Source of the DNA: Synechococcus sp. JA-2-3B'a(2-13)
GTDB lineage: Bacteria > Cyanobacteriota > Cyanobacteriia > Thermostichales > Thermostichaceae
Direction of reading: 5' to 3'
NCBI RefSeq assembly: GCF_000013225.1
Contig: NC_007776.1
Span: 825,277 to 889,276, forward strand
Length of the DNA stretch: 64,000 nt
Shown here: positions 1 to 8,336 of the stretch, in pieces
Layout of the letters: each line of letters starts with the position of its first letter
How positions within the stretch are numbered: position 1 is the stretch's first letter
Position numbers and translations under genes: made by a program
Notes under the pieces: model-generated
What the model was told of the DNA's origin: nothing
The model's database searches: none
Seen by the model: only the letters and a program-made list of their open reading frames with translations

Positions 1-1
1 T

Positions 2-646
2 GTCCAAACATATAGACTCAAATATAGACTCAAAGGCAAGCAGACTACCCTTCCCATCTTCGACATTATCCCAAGAGACCCTGAGCTGGAGACGTTGACC
101 GACAGCCAGTCGCTAGCATATATCCAAAAGGGAACCCGACGCCTTCGAGATCTGATTGCCCCTCTTCGCAATGAGTATGATTACATCCTAATCGACTGCC
201 CAACTCAATGGCTTTACTTCAGCCAAAGTGGTGTTTTTGCTGCCGATGTTATTTTGATACCTACCCGCCCCGACGATCTGTCTTCCCTGAATAATGCTGC
301 TAGAGTAATCACCAGCTTTGTTCCAGAAACTGCTAAGTCACGACAGGATGGCGGCCCCAGGACTTTGCCTATCTTTTTCAACGGCGTTTCTTCGGGAAGT
401 GAATACACTATTCAACTAGCTAACGAAGAGATAGGTAAGCTTATCGACCAGGAGAAAAGTGTAGATCTACGTCCATATTTCTGGCCGCATTTTAAGAAAG
501 GTAATGAAAACAAAAGCATTTTTAGGATACCTGACTATGCAGTGATATCCTCTGCAAGCTTTGATCGAACTCCTGCCGTCTTTAGGGACAGGAGAGTTTT
601 AGAATACTACCAGAGTCTTGCCCGTGAGTACTTTATCGATGAGTGA
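2..646 (+). CDS. ParA/MinD-type P-loop ATPase, 5' end outside window
   Basis: The reading frame is open from the first bases of the window, so the N-terminus, including the Walker A loop, lies upstream. What remains is the C-terminal two thirds of a ParA-like ATPase: YDYILIDCPTQ (about residues 60-70 of the visible part) is the strand-and-Asp motif of this family, followed by VILIPTRPDD, typical of the switch region. A TTG at 95 could be read as a start but falls in mid-domain. The stop overlaps the next gene's ATG by eight bases, so the two are probably co-translated. ParA ATPases position DNA or protein cargo. Whether this one serves the chromosome, a plasmid remnant or a protein complex cannot be told. 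A 12-base tandem duplication lies at the window edge. Confidence 0.75.
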   Translation, partial: VQTYRLKYRLKGKQTTLPIFDIIPRDPELETLTDSQSLAYIQKGTRRLRDLIAPLRNEYDYILIDCPTQWLYFSQSGVFAADVILIPTRPDDLSSLNNAARVITSFVPETAKSRQDGGPRTLPIFFNGVSSGSEYTIQLANEEIGKLIDQEKSVDLRPYFWPHFKKGNENKSIFRIPDYAVISSASFDRTPAVFRDRRVLEYYQSLAREYFIDE

Positions 647-1289
647 GTTTTCAGATCTAGGTAGGTTGGTTAACTTACCCCTTGAGAGCATTACGCCCGC
701 CGATGGGTTTTCTGCTCCCTCCTTCCTTGTTGCCGCAGCCGCAGATCAGCTAAGGGCGACAGGAGGACACAACTGGGTTCCTCTGCTGGTGGTCGAGGCT
801 GGCGACTATCAGTACAAAGCCATTGGTAACCATTTTGTCTATGCAGTTGCTCGAGAGGCGGGGCTGGAGAGGCTATGGTGTATCGTTGTCGATCCTGATC
901 CAGAGCAGGTTAAGCAGGCCCAGATTCTCGCCAAAGAAATTGTTCCGAAGGTAAATTTGACCAATACATCGAGAGAGACTATCTTGGCTGCGCTAAGATA
1001 CCTAGCCGAGCGACCCAGCAGTCCCCTCAAGGGAGTCGATGTAACCATTGCAGCTGCCCGGATTGCAGAGGCGGATAGAAGTTGGTGGCAGGACTTAACC
1101 CCCATAACCAAGCTTGGGTGCAAAATTACGCGAGGCAAAAAACTGGATGCCCTATCGGAAGTATTTTTCGTAACTCCTACAGCGTTGCCCCCTACTCTGA
1201 AGAAATCATCCAAGAGATCTGCGGCATCCGCTGGCGCGAAGAAAGCGACCTCAACTCGCTCGCGGAAAACAACAGAGGGAGAGAGCTGA
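639..1289 (+). CDS. ParB-like domain protein, partner of the ParA-like ATPase
   Basis: The protein has 216 residues when started at the ATG at 639, which overlaps the upstream stop; an in-frame TTG at 618 is less likely. Residues about 10-95 resemble a ParB/sulfiredoxin-fold domain: a PLESITP opening, then an L..TGG...VPLLVV segment, a YKAIGNHFVYAVAREAG stretch in the place of the usual G.R...A box, and a hydrophobic CIVV strand. The C-terminus is a Ser/Lys/Arg/Thr-rich basic tail from about residue 185, plausible for nucleic acid contact. No helix-turn-helix of classic ParB is recognised. Partnership with the ATPase is inferred from the overlap; the cargo is unknown. Confidence 0.55.
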   Translation: MSEFSDLGRLVNLPLESITPADGFSAPSFLVAAAADQLRATGGHNWVPLLVVEAGDYQYKAIGNHFVYAVAREAGLERLWCIVVDPDPEQVKQAQILAKEIVPKVNLTNTSRETILAALRYLAERPSSPLKGVDVTIAAARIAEADRSWWQDLTPITKLGCKITRGKKLDALSEVFFVTPTALPPTLKKSSKRSAASAGAKKATSTRSRKTTEGES

Positions 1290-1777
1290 AAGGGATCCCT
1301 TCAAAAACATATTCTCCTCTCCACATCACCGAGGCCCGACTCCGCTTGCTGTGGGATGCCTGCCTCAAGCCTCCCTTTGAATGGCTACTGCCACCCAAAC
1401 AGCCTTGGCCGCTCTCAACAACAGCCTCCATGGCAGGTATGCTCTGCTTACCTAGGACGACCGGATCCATCTGGAGCTCATGCACAGGACGATCACCAGC
1501 ATCTTGGAGATCGACCTGACCCAAACCGTCCGGTATTATCTTGACCACAGGGATCCCCCCCTTATTGCCTGGATCCTGGGCCGTGATCAAGCGCTCCAGA
1601 CCTGTTGAAACCTCATATTGTTCAGGGTCAGGCCCCATTGGGATCCAACGCTGCCACAGATCCGAGGCTTTGTAGCTACAGAGTTTGAGGACTCGATAAA
1701 CTTATGAGGTCGAAGCTCAACGGCTGGAACCGGTAGGATTGACTTATCTTTGGCCAGTGTCCTGCTAGGAATGGATT
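1290..1777. other. Gene-free stretch with a possible decayed reading frame
   Basis: No intact gene is seen. On the plus strand a frame interrupted by a TAG near 1452 gives protein-like text on both sides, including RIHLELMHRTITSILEIDL and TVRYYLDHRDPPLL. This looks like a degraded gene of unknown family. The remaining open frames on either strand lack recognisable domains. Confidence 0.25.
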
Positions 1778-2221
1778 ATGGCGCTTTACAACTGCGACTT
1801 TTATGCCTGGACACAAGAACAAGCCGCGCTGCTGAGATCGGGGCAATGGGATCGATTGGATATTCCCAACTTGGTGGAGGAGATTGAGGCTTTGGGCAGG
1901 CAAGAACGCCGCGAATTGGTGAATCGGCTAGGGATCCTGGTGGGCCATCTGCTAAAGTGGCAGTTTCAGCCTCAACAACGAAGCAAAAGTTGGACAGCCA
2001 CAATCATCGAACAGCGGCAAGAAATCCAGGAGTTAATTGCGGATAATCCCAGCCTTAAATCTTATCTGGTTGAAGCAATAGAAAAAGCTTATCAAAAGGG
2101 CATACTGCTGGTGGCTAAAGAAACGCCTCTATCTCTGGACGATCTGCCTGCCCAGTGCCCCTACACATTGGATCAGGTGATGGATCCCGACTTTTACCCC
2201 GAACAGGAGAATTCCCAGTGA
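1778..2221 (+). CDS. DUF29 family protein
   Basis: A 147-residue protein starting at an ATG. The N-terminal DFYAWTQEQAALLRSGQWD, the NLVEEIEALGR.ERREL helix and the WQFQPQQRSKSW segment are the hallmarks of DUF29, a family of about 140-150 residues that is abundant and multi-copy in cyanobacteria. Function is unknown; the proteins are all-helical and soluble. It stands alone between a decayed region and the convergent Mrr gene, so the context gives no role. Confidence 0.85.
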   Translation: MALYNCDFYAWTQEQAALLRSGQWDRLDIPNLVEEIEALGRQERRELVNRLGILVGHLLKWQFQPQQRSKSWTATIIEQRQEIQELIADNPSLKSYLVEAIEKAYQKGILLVAKETPLSLDDLPAQCPYTLDQVMDPDFYPEQENSQ

Positions 2222-2341
2222 CGCTAGACCTCGATACTTATGCCCATACTTAAGAAGGCGATGGCACTACATGAACTTTGCTAGCTTTGCTCCTTGTGTT
2301 AACTCTGCTGGCCCTAGCAGCTCAATTTTCTCACTCCGATG

Positions 2342-3271
2342 TTAGATGCTCTCTTCAAAATAATCACTATCAATCTTCTTTACCGGATACAATGAAACTG
2401 TAGATACGCCAACGTCGTGCTCAATCATTAGATTTGTTAGTTGTTCGCCGTCAATCAAAACAATCTTACTGCCGATCTGCGAAACGTAGCTGCTAGCGTC
2501 TTCAGTAAACCTGGAGGTAGTGATAAAAATACCCTTGTTTGCTCTTTGAGCCTGTAAAGCACCCACAAACTGCATGACATCAGGACGACCTACCGGATTG
2601 CTATCCCAACGCTTTGCCTGAATATACACAACATCAAGACCGAGTTTGTCCTCTTTGATGATCCCATCAATTCCACCATCGCCACTCTTGCCAATTGCTT
2701 TGCCTGCATCTGCCCGTGAGCCTCCGTAGCCCATTTTAACCAGCAGCTCCACAACAACCTTTTCGAAGAAGGCGGGCGATACTTTCTTTAGCTTGGCAAG
2801 CAGTTCATCAGCCAGTTTGTCACGGAGACTTTCATATGCAGCTTCTAACTGTTCTAATGGTGTCGCTGCCGAAGTCTCTGATAAAGCTTTTTGTTTGCTT
2901 GCCTTGTTGCTGCTTCTTGTGTCTTTGGGCCCCTCAAATTCTCGGAATTCAGGATATTGCCTGAGTAACTCTACATTGATGGTTTTGGGCTGTTTTTCAA
3001 GAAGATCTCTTCCGCGGTCAGTAATTTGGTAGAATCCTCTGCGCGTTGTTTCCAGCAGCCCTGCCTTTTTCATATAAGTTGCAGCCCAGCCGACGCGATT
3101 GACAAAGGTTGGCTGTACACCGCTCGGCAGCATCTCCCTGAGATCGTCCTCTGTGAGGCCCAGTTCCTTTGCCAGAACTTCAACAGCTTCGCTGGTTGAT
3201 ATTTCGGTTTCTTTACGTGCTGCAAACTGGAGAAGTGGCAACATCAAGCTCTGATAATCGGGAACGGCCAT
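2342..3271 (-). CDS. mrr: Mrr-type restriction endonuclease
   Basis: A 309-residue protein. Residues 1-90 form the winged-helix Mrr N-terminal domain (VPDYQSLMLPLLQFAA, then YMKKAGLLETTRRGFYQIT). Residues about 165-290 form the PD-(D/E)XK Mrr catalytic domain: FFEKVVVELLVKMGYGG, GDGGIDGII and VVYIQAKRW, where the Asp of GIDG and the QAK motif are the likely active site. Mrr enzymes cut methylated DNA. No partner methyltransferase or specificity subunit is adjacent, as expected for a type IV enzyme. It lies convergent to the DUF29 gene; a tRNA gene lies 137 bases upstream on the same strand. Confidence 0.88.
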   Translation of the reverse strand: MAVPDYQSLMLPLLQFAARKETEISTSEAVEVLAKELGLTEDDLREMLPSGVQPTFVNRVGWAATYMKKAGLLETTRRGFYQITDRGRDLLEKQPKTINVELLRQYPEFREFEGPKDTRSSNKASKQKALSETSAATPLEQLEAAYESLRDKLADELLAKLKKVSPAFFEKVVVELLVKMGYGGSRADAGKAIGKSGDGGIDGIIKEDKLGLDVVYIQAKRWDSNPVGRPDVMQFVGALQAQRANKGIFITTSRFTEDASSYVSQIGSKIVLIDGEQLTNLMIEHDVGVSTVSLYPVKKIDSDYFEESI

Positions 3272-3408
3272 TTGTAGAACCGATGTGAAGACAGGGATCC
3301 CAAACCGAAGTAGGTTCCACCCATAACTTTACGCCAACCCTCTGCTGCAAGCCAGTTAGGGTATCCGCCAGGCCGGGAAGCCTCTGAAAAAAGAAAGTTT
3401 GACGTGGA

Positions 3409-3480
3409 TGGCTCAGGCGTGATTTGAACACGCGACCAAGGGCTTATGAGTCCCCTGCTCTACCGCTGAGCTACTGAGCC
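3409..3480 (-). tRNA. tRNA-Met (CAT anticodon), elongator type
   Basis: The minus strand folds into a 72-base cloverleaf: acceptor GGCTCAG/CTGAGCC with discriminator A, D stem GCTC/GAGC, anticodon loop CTCATAA, and T arm GCGTG-TTCAAAT-CACGC. CCA is not encoded. The perfectly paired first acceptor pair fits an elongator rather than the initiator tRNA. A CAT tRNA read as Ile (lysidine) cannot be fully excluded. The anticodon stem ends in an A-G mismatch next to the loop. Confidence 0.9.
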
Positions 3481-3579
3481 AGGATAGTGCTTAACTAGAA
3501 TAGCACTCTTGGTCCGGAACTGCGCCTCAGAAAATCCCCTCAGCCCCCTCTCGGGAAGAAGCCCCAGACAAGGCAATGC

Positions 3580-5040
3580 CTATCGGCAGGCCAGGGCAGC
3601 TTCGTAAACCCGTCGGTTGGCCGCGAGAGACTTCTCCAAATCCACCAGTGGGCGAGGGTAGTCCACCCCCAATCGGACTCCAAATTGCTTCTGCTCGGCA
3701 GCAGTGAGGCGATAGGGCTCGTGGATTTTATCCCCCGGGATCCCGGCCAATTCCGGCAACCAGTGGCGCAGATAGTCTCCTTTGGGATCGTACTCGCGAG
3801 ATTGTTTGGGGATGTGGAAGTAGCGGAAGCCACGGGCATCATTCCCTACGCCGGCGGTGTAGTTCCAATTGCCGTAGTTGCTGGCCACGTCGTAGTCGAT
3901 GAGCAACGACTCAAACCACTCAGCGCCCATGCGCCAGTCGATGCCCAGGTTCTTGGTCAAAAAGCTGGCCACATTCTGCCGTCCCCGGTTGGACATAAAT
4001 CCGGTAGCCGCCAGCTCCCGCATGTTGGCATCCACCAAGGGGTAGCCCGTCTCACCCCGACACCAAGCCTGAAAGCGCGGCCAATCCTGCTGCCAAGGGA
4101 TGGGGATCCCTTGGATCCCAGAAGGACGGAACAGTTTGGCGCCGTGCTTGGCCAAGATAAAGCGAAAATAATCCCGCCACAGCAGCTCAAACACCAGCCA
4201 GTAGGTGGACTCATTGCGCACCCGCTCCTGCTCGTAACGCTTGACCTCGGCATAGACGGTGCGAGGGGAGATGCAGCCCAGGGCCAACCAAGCAGAAAGC
4301 CGGGAGCTATCGTCGGGATCCAACATGCCGTTGCGGGTTTCTTTGTAGATGCGCAGCCGATCCAGATCCCAAAAGTAGGTTTGCAGGCGGGCATGGGCAG
4401 CAGTGCTGCCGCCGGTGTAGGTGAAGCGGGCCCGTGGATCCCTAGCAGGTGAAGATAGCCCCAGCGAGGCCAGGGTGGGCAGAGGGCCGGGATCCAAACC
4501 CGATGGCAGGGGGGGGATCGAGGGAATGGGCAAGGGATCCCGGATGGGGGTGCTTCCCTCGACTTGCTTTCGAAAGCGGGTGAACAGCTCCGGCAGTTGC
4601 GAGAGACAAAAGGGGAGATCCTCAGGGTGATAGAGGGTATGGCCCCAATCGACCTGCAGCCGGATCCCCAGAGACCGCAAAGCCCGCTCAACAGCAGCCG
4701 CCACCTCCTTCTCCTCGGTGCCCACCTCTTCATGGGCATAGACCGCCTCGACCCCCCACTCCTGTGCCAAGGTGGGGATCACCTGTTCTGGCTGTCCCTG
4801 GCGGATCACCAAATCCGAGCCGCGCGACCGCAACTGCTGCCGCAGATCTGCCAAACTCTCCAGCAAAAACTGACCGCGGAAAGGGCTGGTTCTGGGGCGG
4901 AGCCCAAGGGAAGTCTCGCCGAACTGGCGGGGATCCAAGCAATACAAGGGGATCAAAGGGGATCCCTGTTGGCAGGCCCGCGTCAGCGGCTGGTGATCCA
5001 GCAGGCGCAAGTCGGTGCGAAACCACAGCAGTACAGTCAT
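3580..5040 (-). CDS. DASH-type cryptochrome / photolyase
   Basis: A 486-residue protein beginning LLWFRTDLRLLDHQPL, the photolyase alpha/beta domain for the antenna cofactor (residues 1-130). The C-terminal FAD-binding helical domain carries LALGCISPR, ELLWRDYFRF, VDANMREL, TGFMSNRGRQNVASFL, SNYGNWNY and VGNDAR, the wording typical of the DASH subfamily rather than of CPD photolyases. DASH proteins bind FAD and usually methenyltetrahydrofolate and repair CPDs in single-stranded or looped DNA; some also act as blue-light sensors. The linker at about residues 165-200 is Pro-rich. The gene is 12 bases downstream of the HU gene on the same strand. Confidence 0.92.
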   Translation of the reverse strand: MTVLLWFRTDLRLLDHQPLTRACQQGSPLIPLYCLDPRQFGETSLGLRPRTSPFRGQFLLESLADLRQQLRSRGSDLVIRQGQPEQVIPTLAQEWGVEAVYAHEEVGTEEKEVAAAVERALRSLGIRLQVDWGHTLYHPEDLPFCLSQLPELFTRFRKQVEGSTPIRDPLPIPSIPPLPSGLDPGPLPTLASLGLSSPARDPRARFTYTGGSTAAHARLQTYFWDLDRLRIYKETRNGMLDPDDSSRLSAWLALGCISPRTVYAEVKRYEQERVRNESTYWLVFELLWRDYFRFILAKHGAKLFRPSGIQGIPIPWQQDWPRFQAWCRGETGYPLVDANMRELAATGFMSNRGRQNVASFLTKNLGIDWRMGAEWFESLLIDYDVASNYGNWNYTAGVGNDARGFRYFHIPKQSREYDPKGDYLRHWLPELAGIPGDKIHEPYRLTAAEQKQFGVRLGVDYPRPLVDLEKSLAANRRVYEAALACR

Positions 5041-5052
5041 TCTGCAGCTACC

Positions 5053-5382
5053 CTACACGGATCCCGCGGACTCAGACTTGGACACCCGAACCCCAGCTGG
5101 ACGCCCCAGCTCAGGGCTGGGAACAAAATGAGGCACATCGGCAGCCGGGATGTGAACAGGGGCCTTGGTGCGCGGATGATAGGTTTGCCGGGCGGGACGA
5201 TGGCGCAGCGAGAACGTGCCAAAGCGAGCCAGCCGCACGGATCCCCCCTGGGCCAGGCATTGGCTAATGCTGTCCAGCATAGCCTCCAGAGCAGCAGCAG
5301 CCATTTCCACGGTCAGGCCATCCACCTGCGCGGCCATCTGGCGGGCCAGCAAACGGCGAGTCAAATGAGGAGGAGAAGCCAC
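5053..5382 (-). CDS. HU/IHF family DNA-binding protein
   Basis: A GTG start at 5382 gives 109 residues; the frame stays open further upstream, but that part overlaps petP and has no homology-like text. The body shows the HU pattern: an N-terminal helical pair, then a GSVRLARFGTFSLRHRPAR segment matching the G.V.I.GFGTF core, an arm region TYHPRTKAPVHIP and ADVPHFVPSPEL. HU proteins bend and compact DNA as dimers. It lies 37 bases downstream of petP. Its C-terminal tail (GRPAGVRVSKSESAGSV) is longer than in Escherichia coli HU. Confidence 0.8.
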   Translation of the reverse strand: MASPPHLTRRLLARQMAAQVDGLTVEMAAAALEAMLDSISQCLAQGGSVRLARFGTFSLRHRPARQTYHPRTKAPVHIPAADVPHFVPSPELGRPAGVRVSKSESAGSV

Positions 5383-5419
5383 CAACCGACCCTCTAGACA
5401 ACAGAACACAGACAGGGGC

Positions 5420-5617
5420 TTAGAGCACCTCCAGTTCACTCTCGAAAAACCAATGTCGAGAGCGATCGGGAAACTCCAGAATGTAGCCGACACCGCTGCC
5501 ATCGACCACACGCCGTGCCAGCACCACAGCCTCTTTGCCCACCAGAGCGCTGAGGTTTTCTTGTCCGCGATCCTGGACAGAGCGAACTTTGACCTTATTT
5601 CCAACCTTGATCGCCAT
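5420..5617 (-). CDS. petP: Cytochrome b6f complex subunit PetP (DUF2862)
   Basis: A 65-residue protein from the ATG at 5617; an upstream TTG at 5644 would add nine residues. The text KVGNKVKVRSVQDR, a LVGKEAVVLARRVVDGSGVGYILEF core and the terminal WFFESELEVL match the SH3-like DUF2862 family. The Synechocystis member has been described as PetP, a peripheral subunit of cytochrome b6f on the stromal face that affects electron transport. It is the first gene of an apparent petP-HU-cryptochrome series on the minus strand. The assignment rests on overall pattern and size. Confidence 0.8.
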   Translation of the reverse strand: MAIKVGNKVKVRSVQDRGQENLSALVGKEAVVLARRVVDGSGVGYILEFPDRSRHWFFESELEVL

Positions 5618-5719
5618 AAAACCGCGAAGAGACTTACCACTCAAGATGGTACGGCAAAAGTCCCCTTGCCGAGCTCCTGCCGCACCTCTGCTGGGGTTGA
5701 CCCCGATGGGATTGCTAGA

Positions 5720-6202
5720 ATGGGGTCAGAGTGCCGTGCCCCAGGGAAGACTGCCTCCGTGATTGCCCTTTCCCTCAAACCCGCCCACTGCTCCTGGAGC
5801 GTTATCAGCTTTCCCTCCACCCTCTACACGCAGCCTGTCCTCGATCTCTTGATCTCAAAAGTCCCTCCTGCCTGGAGAGCGGAAATACGTTTGGGCCTAC
5901 AGGAAGCAATCATCAATGCCGTCCGCCACGGCAACGGCCTCGACCCCAACAAGAAGGTGATCATCGAGTACGCCAGCTCGGAGCCCTTTTACCAATGGCT
6001 GGTGCGAGATCAAGGGCCCGGCTTTTGTCCCCAAGAGAAGCTCCACCGATGCCAACATAACATCTTGGAAACCGAAGAGTCGGGCCGAGGAATGCTGCTG
6101 CTCACCCAAATCTTCGACTTTGTGGAGTGGAATGAAACAGGCAACCAGGTCTACCTGGCCAAATACATCCACGCCAACTGCCGGGATCCCTGGATAGTCT
6201 GA
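5720..6202 (+). CDS. Anti-sigma-factor-type serine/threonine kinase (RsbW/SpoIIAB-like ATPase)
   Basis: The ATG at 5720 gives 160 residues; the open frame extends upstream across petP on the other strand, which is unlikely to be coding. The GHKL ATPase signature is clear: RLGLQEAIINAVRHGNG is the N box, WLVRDQGPGF the G1 box and ESGRGMLLL the G2 box. Such proteins phosphorylate STAS-domain antagonists and sequester sigma factors. No STAS partner or sigma factor is next to it. It is convergent with the DUF3352 gene, leaving three bases between the stops. Confidence 0.8.
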   Translation: MGSECRAPGKTASVIALSLKPAHCSWSVISFPSTLYTQPVLDLLISKVPPAWRAEIRLGLQEAIINAVRHGNGLDPNKKVIIEYASSEPFYQWLVRDQGPGFCPQEKLHRCQHNILETEESGRGMLLLTQIFDFVEWNETGNQVYLAKYIHANCRDPWIV

Positions 6203-6205
6203 CCC

Positions 6206-8038
6206 TCAATACCACTCCCAAAACAGCTTGCCCATTTGGGTAATCTGGCAGCCCCGATCGGGGTAGGGAGCTTCAGAAACCGCTAGGGCTGTGGTGGCGA
6301 AGGCAAAGCGCGTGGATGACCAGCGGGATCCCTTAGCGCTCCGCGCCGCTGACGCGACCGGGTCGGGCAGCTCGCTTTCCAAGAGCAACCCCAGGGATCC
6401 ATAGCCATAGCCCAAATTGCGGTGGGGCAGGGAAGCCACCAACTTGCGCCAGGCGCGATTTGCACTCAAGGGGGGATCCGCGAGGGCCGTCTCCAGAGCC
6501 CCCAAAGAAGAGGCCAGGTAGGAATAGCCTTTGCGATCGGCATGATACACCTGTGCCGGCAGCGGGATCCCTGGCAGCGTTAGCGCTCCGCGCCGCTGAC
6601 GCGACTGGGGGAGAGCCTCTGCCGCCTGCAATGACGCGGATCCTCCTTTCCCACTGACTTCCAGCGGCTCGCCTGCCAACACAGGGATCTCCGGTCGATG
6701 GATAGAGCGGTAAGGACTCCGTCCCGCTGTCGCCACCGGCGGGGGTTCTGACGGCAAGGACTCCGTCTCCCCCGCAGGAGTGGTCGGTTGGGCCCAGGCA
6801 GTGGCGGTGCCGCGCTTCGTTGCCAGAGAGATTACCTGCCAGCCTTGGGCGCGTGCCCGCTCATCCAAGTCGAAATAAGGACTCCGTCCCGCTGTCGCGA
6901 CCGACTCATCCGGCAGCTTACCGACCCACAGCCAGGCTGGATCCCCGTCGCCGGGCAAAAGGGCAAAGGCAAACTCTCCCCGTTCCGGCAACAGACGCTG
7001 CCAGTCCAGCGCCACCTGAGATTGCAAGCGCTGCAGCCACTGGCCGGGATCCACCCGCAATCCCAGGGGATTTAGGGGCTGGATCTGCCCCAGGCTCTGC
7101 CAAACTGAGGCCAGATTCTCTCCGGAAATCAGCGCCAAGGTCTCATCCGGCAGATGTTGAAGGATCTGCGGGCGAAAGGCTTCTGCCGCCGGCAAGGAGA
7201 AGCCAGCGGGCGCATGCCAGAGGGCAGCACTTTCGGCCACCAAGCCCTGGAAGTTCACCCCCAACCCCAGCCCTACCGCCTGCAACGTCAGCCCGTCTGG
7301 AGAAACCGCCTCTGGATTCTGCCAGAAGGCCCAACCCACATGTGCCTCCCGCAGCGGCTGGATCACCCGCCGAAACAAGGGCTGAGCCACCAGAGACAAC
7401 TGCGGCAACTGCCAAGCATCGATTGCAGCCCGAATGGCAGCAGGCTGCTCCGCCAGCAACACGTATTGCTCGCCGAAAACGGCTGCCGAGAAACCCTGCA
7501 GGCCCGGAATCGGGCTAGACACCACCTGAATGCCCTTGTAAGTGTCCACCTGCACCGGCCTCCCGGCCAAGCTCTGCCGTTCCCACAACAGGTTCAGCTC
7601 AAACTGAGAGAGCGCCGCATCCCGCGTTTCCAGGGCAACCAAAGTGCCCCACTCCGGCAAACTGGCCAAGAGGGTACTCCTCCCCAGCCAGGGCCGCACC
7701 TCCCGCTCAAAATCAAGGGATCCCCCGGCCAGCAAGGATCCCAGCCAGCCTGGGCCTTCAGGGGAGAAAAACTTTTGCCACTGCTGACGGGCAGCGCGTC
7801 GCTGGGGGGCAGGAGTTGCCGCTTGCCAAAACGCTTGCACCTCGTCCAGGGGAACAGCCAACACCAGCAGCGCTTGTGCGGAGCGAGGGGCCAAACCCAC
7901 AATTGGCGGCAGTTCCGGGTGGGCCAGCAACAAAGCCACCGGACTGCGGGTGAGCAGCCATACGACAACCCACACCACCATGGCGGCCAGAAGACCCAAC
8001 CCGATTAGGATCCCGCGCAAGAGTTGCCGTCGTCCCAT
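6206..8038 (-). CDS. DUF3352 family membrane-anchored protein
   Basis: A 610-residue protein with one N-terminal membrane segment (GILIGLGLLAAMVVWVVVW, residues 9-27) and a long extracytoplasmic domain. It fits the cyanobacterial DUF3352 family, which has no known function. The reading frame has absorbed several copies of the window's 24-base dispersed element: two give the peptide VATAGRSPY (about residues 380 and 435), two more give RQRRGA and SAARSA texts in another frame, and a degraded fifth gives AGETESL. These inserts lengthen the protein without breaking it, pointing to surface loops that tolerate insertion. Confidence 0.7.
   Translation of the reverse strand: MGRRQLLRGILIGLGLLAAMVVWVVVWLLTRSPVALLLAHPELPPIVGLAPRSAQALLVLAVPLDEVQAFWQAATPAPQRRAARQQWQKFFSPEGPGWLGSLLAGGSLDFEREVRPWLGRSTLLASLPEWGTLVALETRDAALSQFELNLLWERQSLAGRPVQVDTYKGIQVVSSPIPGLQGFSAAVFGEQYVLLAEQPAAIRAAIDAWQLPQLSLVAQPLFRRVIQPLREAHVGWAFWQNPEAVSPDGLTLQAVGLGLGVNFQGLVAESAALWHAPAGFSLPAAEAFRPQILQHLPDETLALISGENLASVWQSLGQIQPLNPLGLRVDPGQWLQRLQSQVALDWQRLLPERGEFAFALLPGDGDPAWLWVGKLPDESVATAGRSPYFDLDERARAQGWQVISLATKRGTATAWAQPTTPAGETESLPSEPPPVATAGRSPYRSIHRPEIPVLAGEPLEVSGKGGSASLQAAEALPQSRQRRGALTLPGIPLPAQVYHADRKGYSYLASSLGALETALADPPLSANRAWRKLVASLPHRNLGYGYGSLGLLLESELPDPVASAARSAKGSRWSSTRFAFATTALAVSEAPYPDRGCQITQMGKLFWEWY
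6334..6357 (+). repeat. Dispersed 24-base double-hairpin element, GCGC variant
   Basis: GCGC-TCC-GCGC followed by CGCTGACGCGA. It lies inside the DUF3352 gene, near its 3' end. Confidence 0.75.
6581..6604 (+). repeat. Dispersed 24-base double-hairpin element, GCGC variant
   Basis: Second GCGC-TCC-GCGC copy followed by CGCTGACGCGA, in the DUF3352 gene in the same orientation as the first. Confidence 0.75.
6712..6735 (+). repeat. Dispersed 24-base double-hairpin element, GGAC variant
   Basis: AAGGAC-TCC-GTCC followed by CGCTGTCGCCA; it encodes VATAGRSPY on the minus strand. A degraded copy (AAGGACTCCGTC) follows at 6756-6767. Confidence 0.75.
6877..6900 (+). repeat. Dispersed 24-base double-hairpin element, GGAC variant
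   Basis: AAGGAC-TCC-GTCC followed by CGCTGTCGCGA; it again encodes VATAGRSPY inside the DUF3352 protein. Confidence 0.8.
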
Positions 8039-8161
8039 ATCTCAATCTCTGCACCGAGGGAGACATGGCTCGGACACCCAGGCCCTACTGCTCTGCACTG
8101 CTGGCATGAACAGGCCTAGTGAAGAAGCGCTGCCCTCAGTCCTGCATGATAAAACCTTACC

Positions 8162-8245
8162 ATGGAACAGAGGCTAACCCTGGTGTGCCAGCTGGAGCCC
8201 ACCGCTGAGCAGGCGGCCAAGTTTAGAGGCACCCCACAAGCCTTT
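8162..8245 (+). pseudogene. Remnant of a tnpB transposon gene (N-terminus only)
   Basis: An ATG begins MEQRLTLVCQLEPTAEQAA followed by KFRGTPQAF, which closely resembles the first 28 residues of a common cyanobacterial TnpB family. After this the frame continues with unrelated text into the uvrB start region, so only the N-terminal stub survives. No transposon end was recognised around it. It may still lie on the uvrB leader transcript. Confidence 0.5.
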
Positions 8246-8336
8246 GTGATCCGCACTACCATTCCAAACCAACGTGCAGATCAGCCCTGCCTTGACCAGC
8301 CCGGCAGCTATCTAGGCCCATCCGAAAGTCAAACCC

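Noticed and set aside
1082-1638. Overlapping open frames of about 145 codons on both strands after the ParB-like gene
   Set aside because: They start inside the real gene in another frame or run antisense, have no ribosome site and no recognisable domain.
3685-5397. Long plus-strand frames opposite the cryptochrome and HU genes
   Set aside because: Antisense shadows of GC-rich coding sequence; the minus-strand proteins have clear family signatures.
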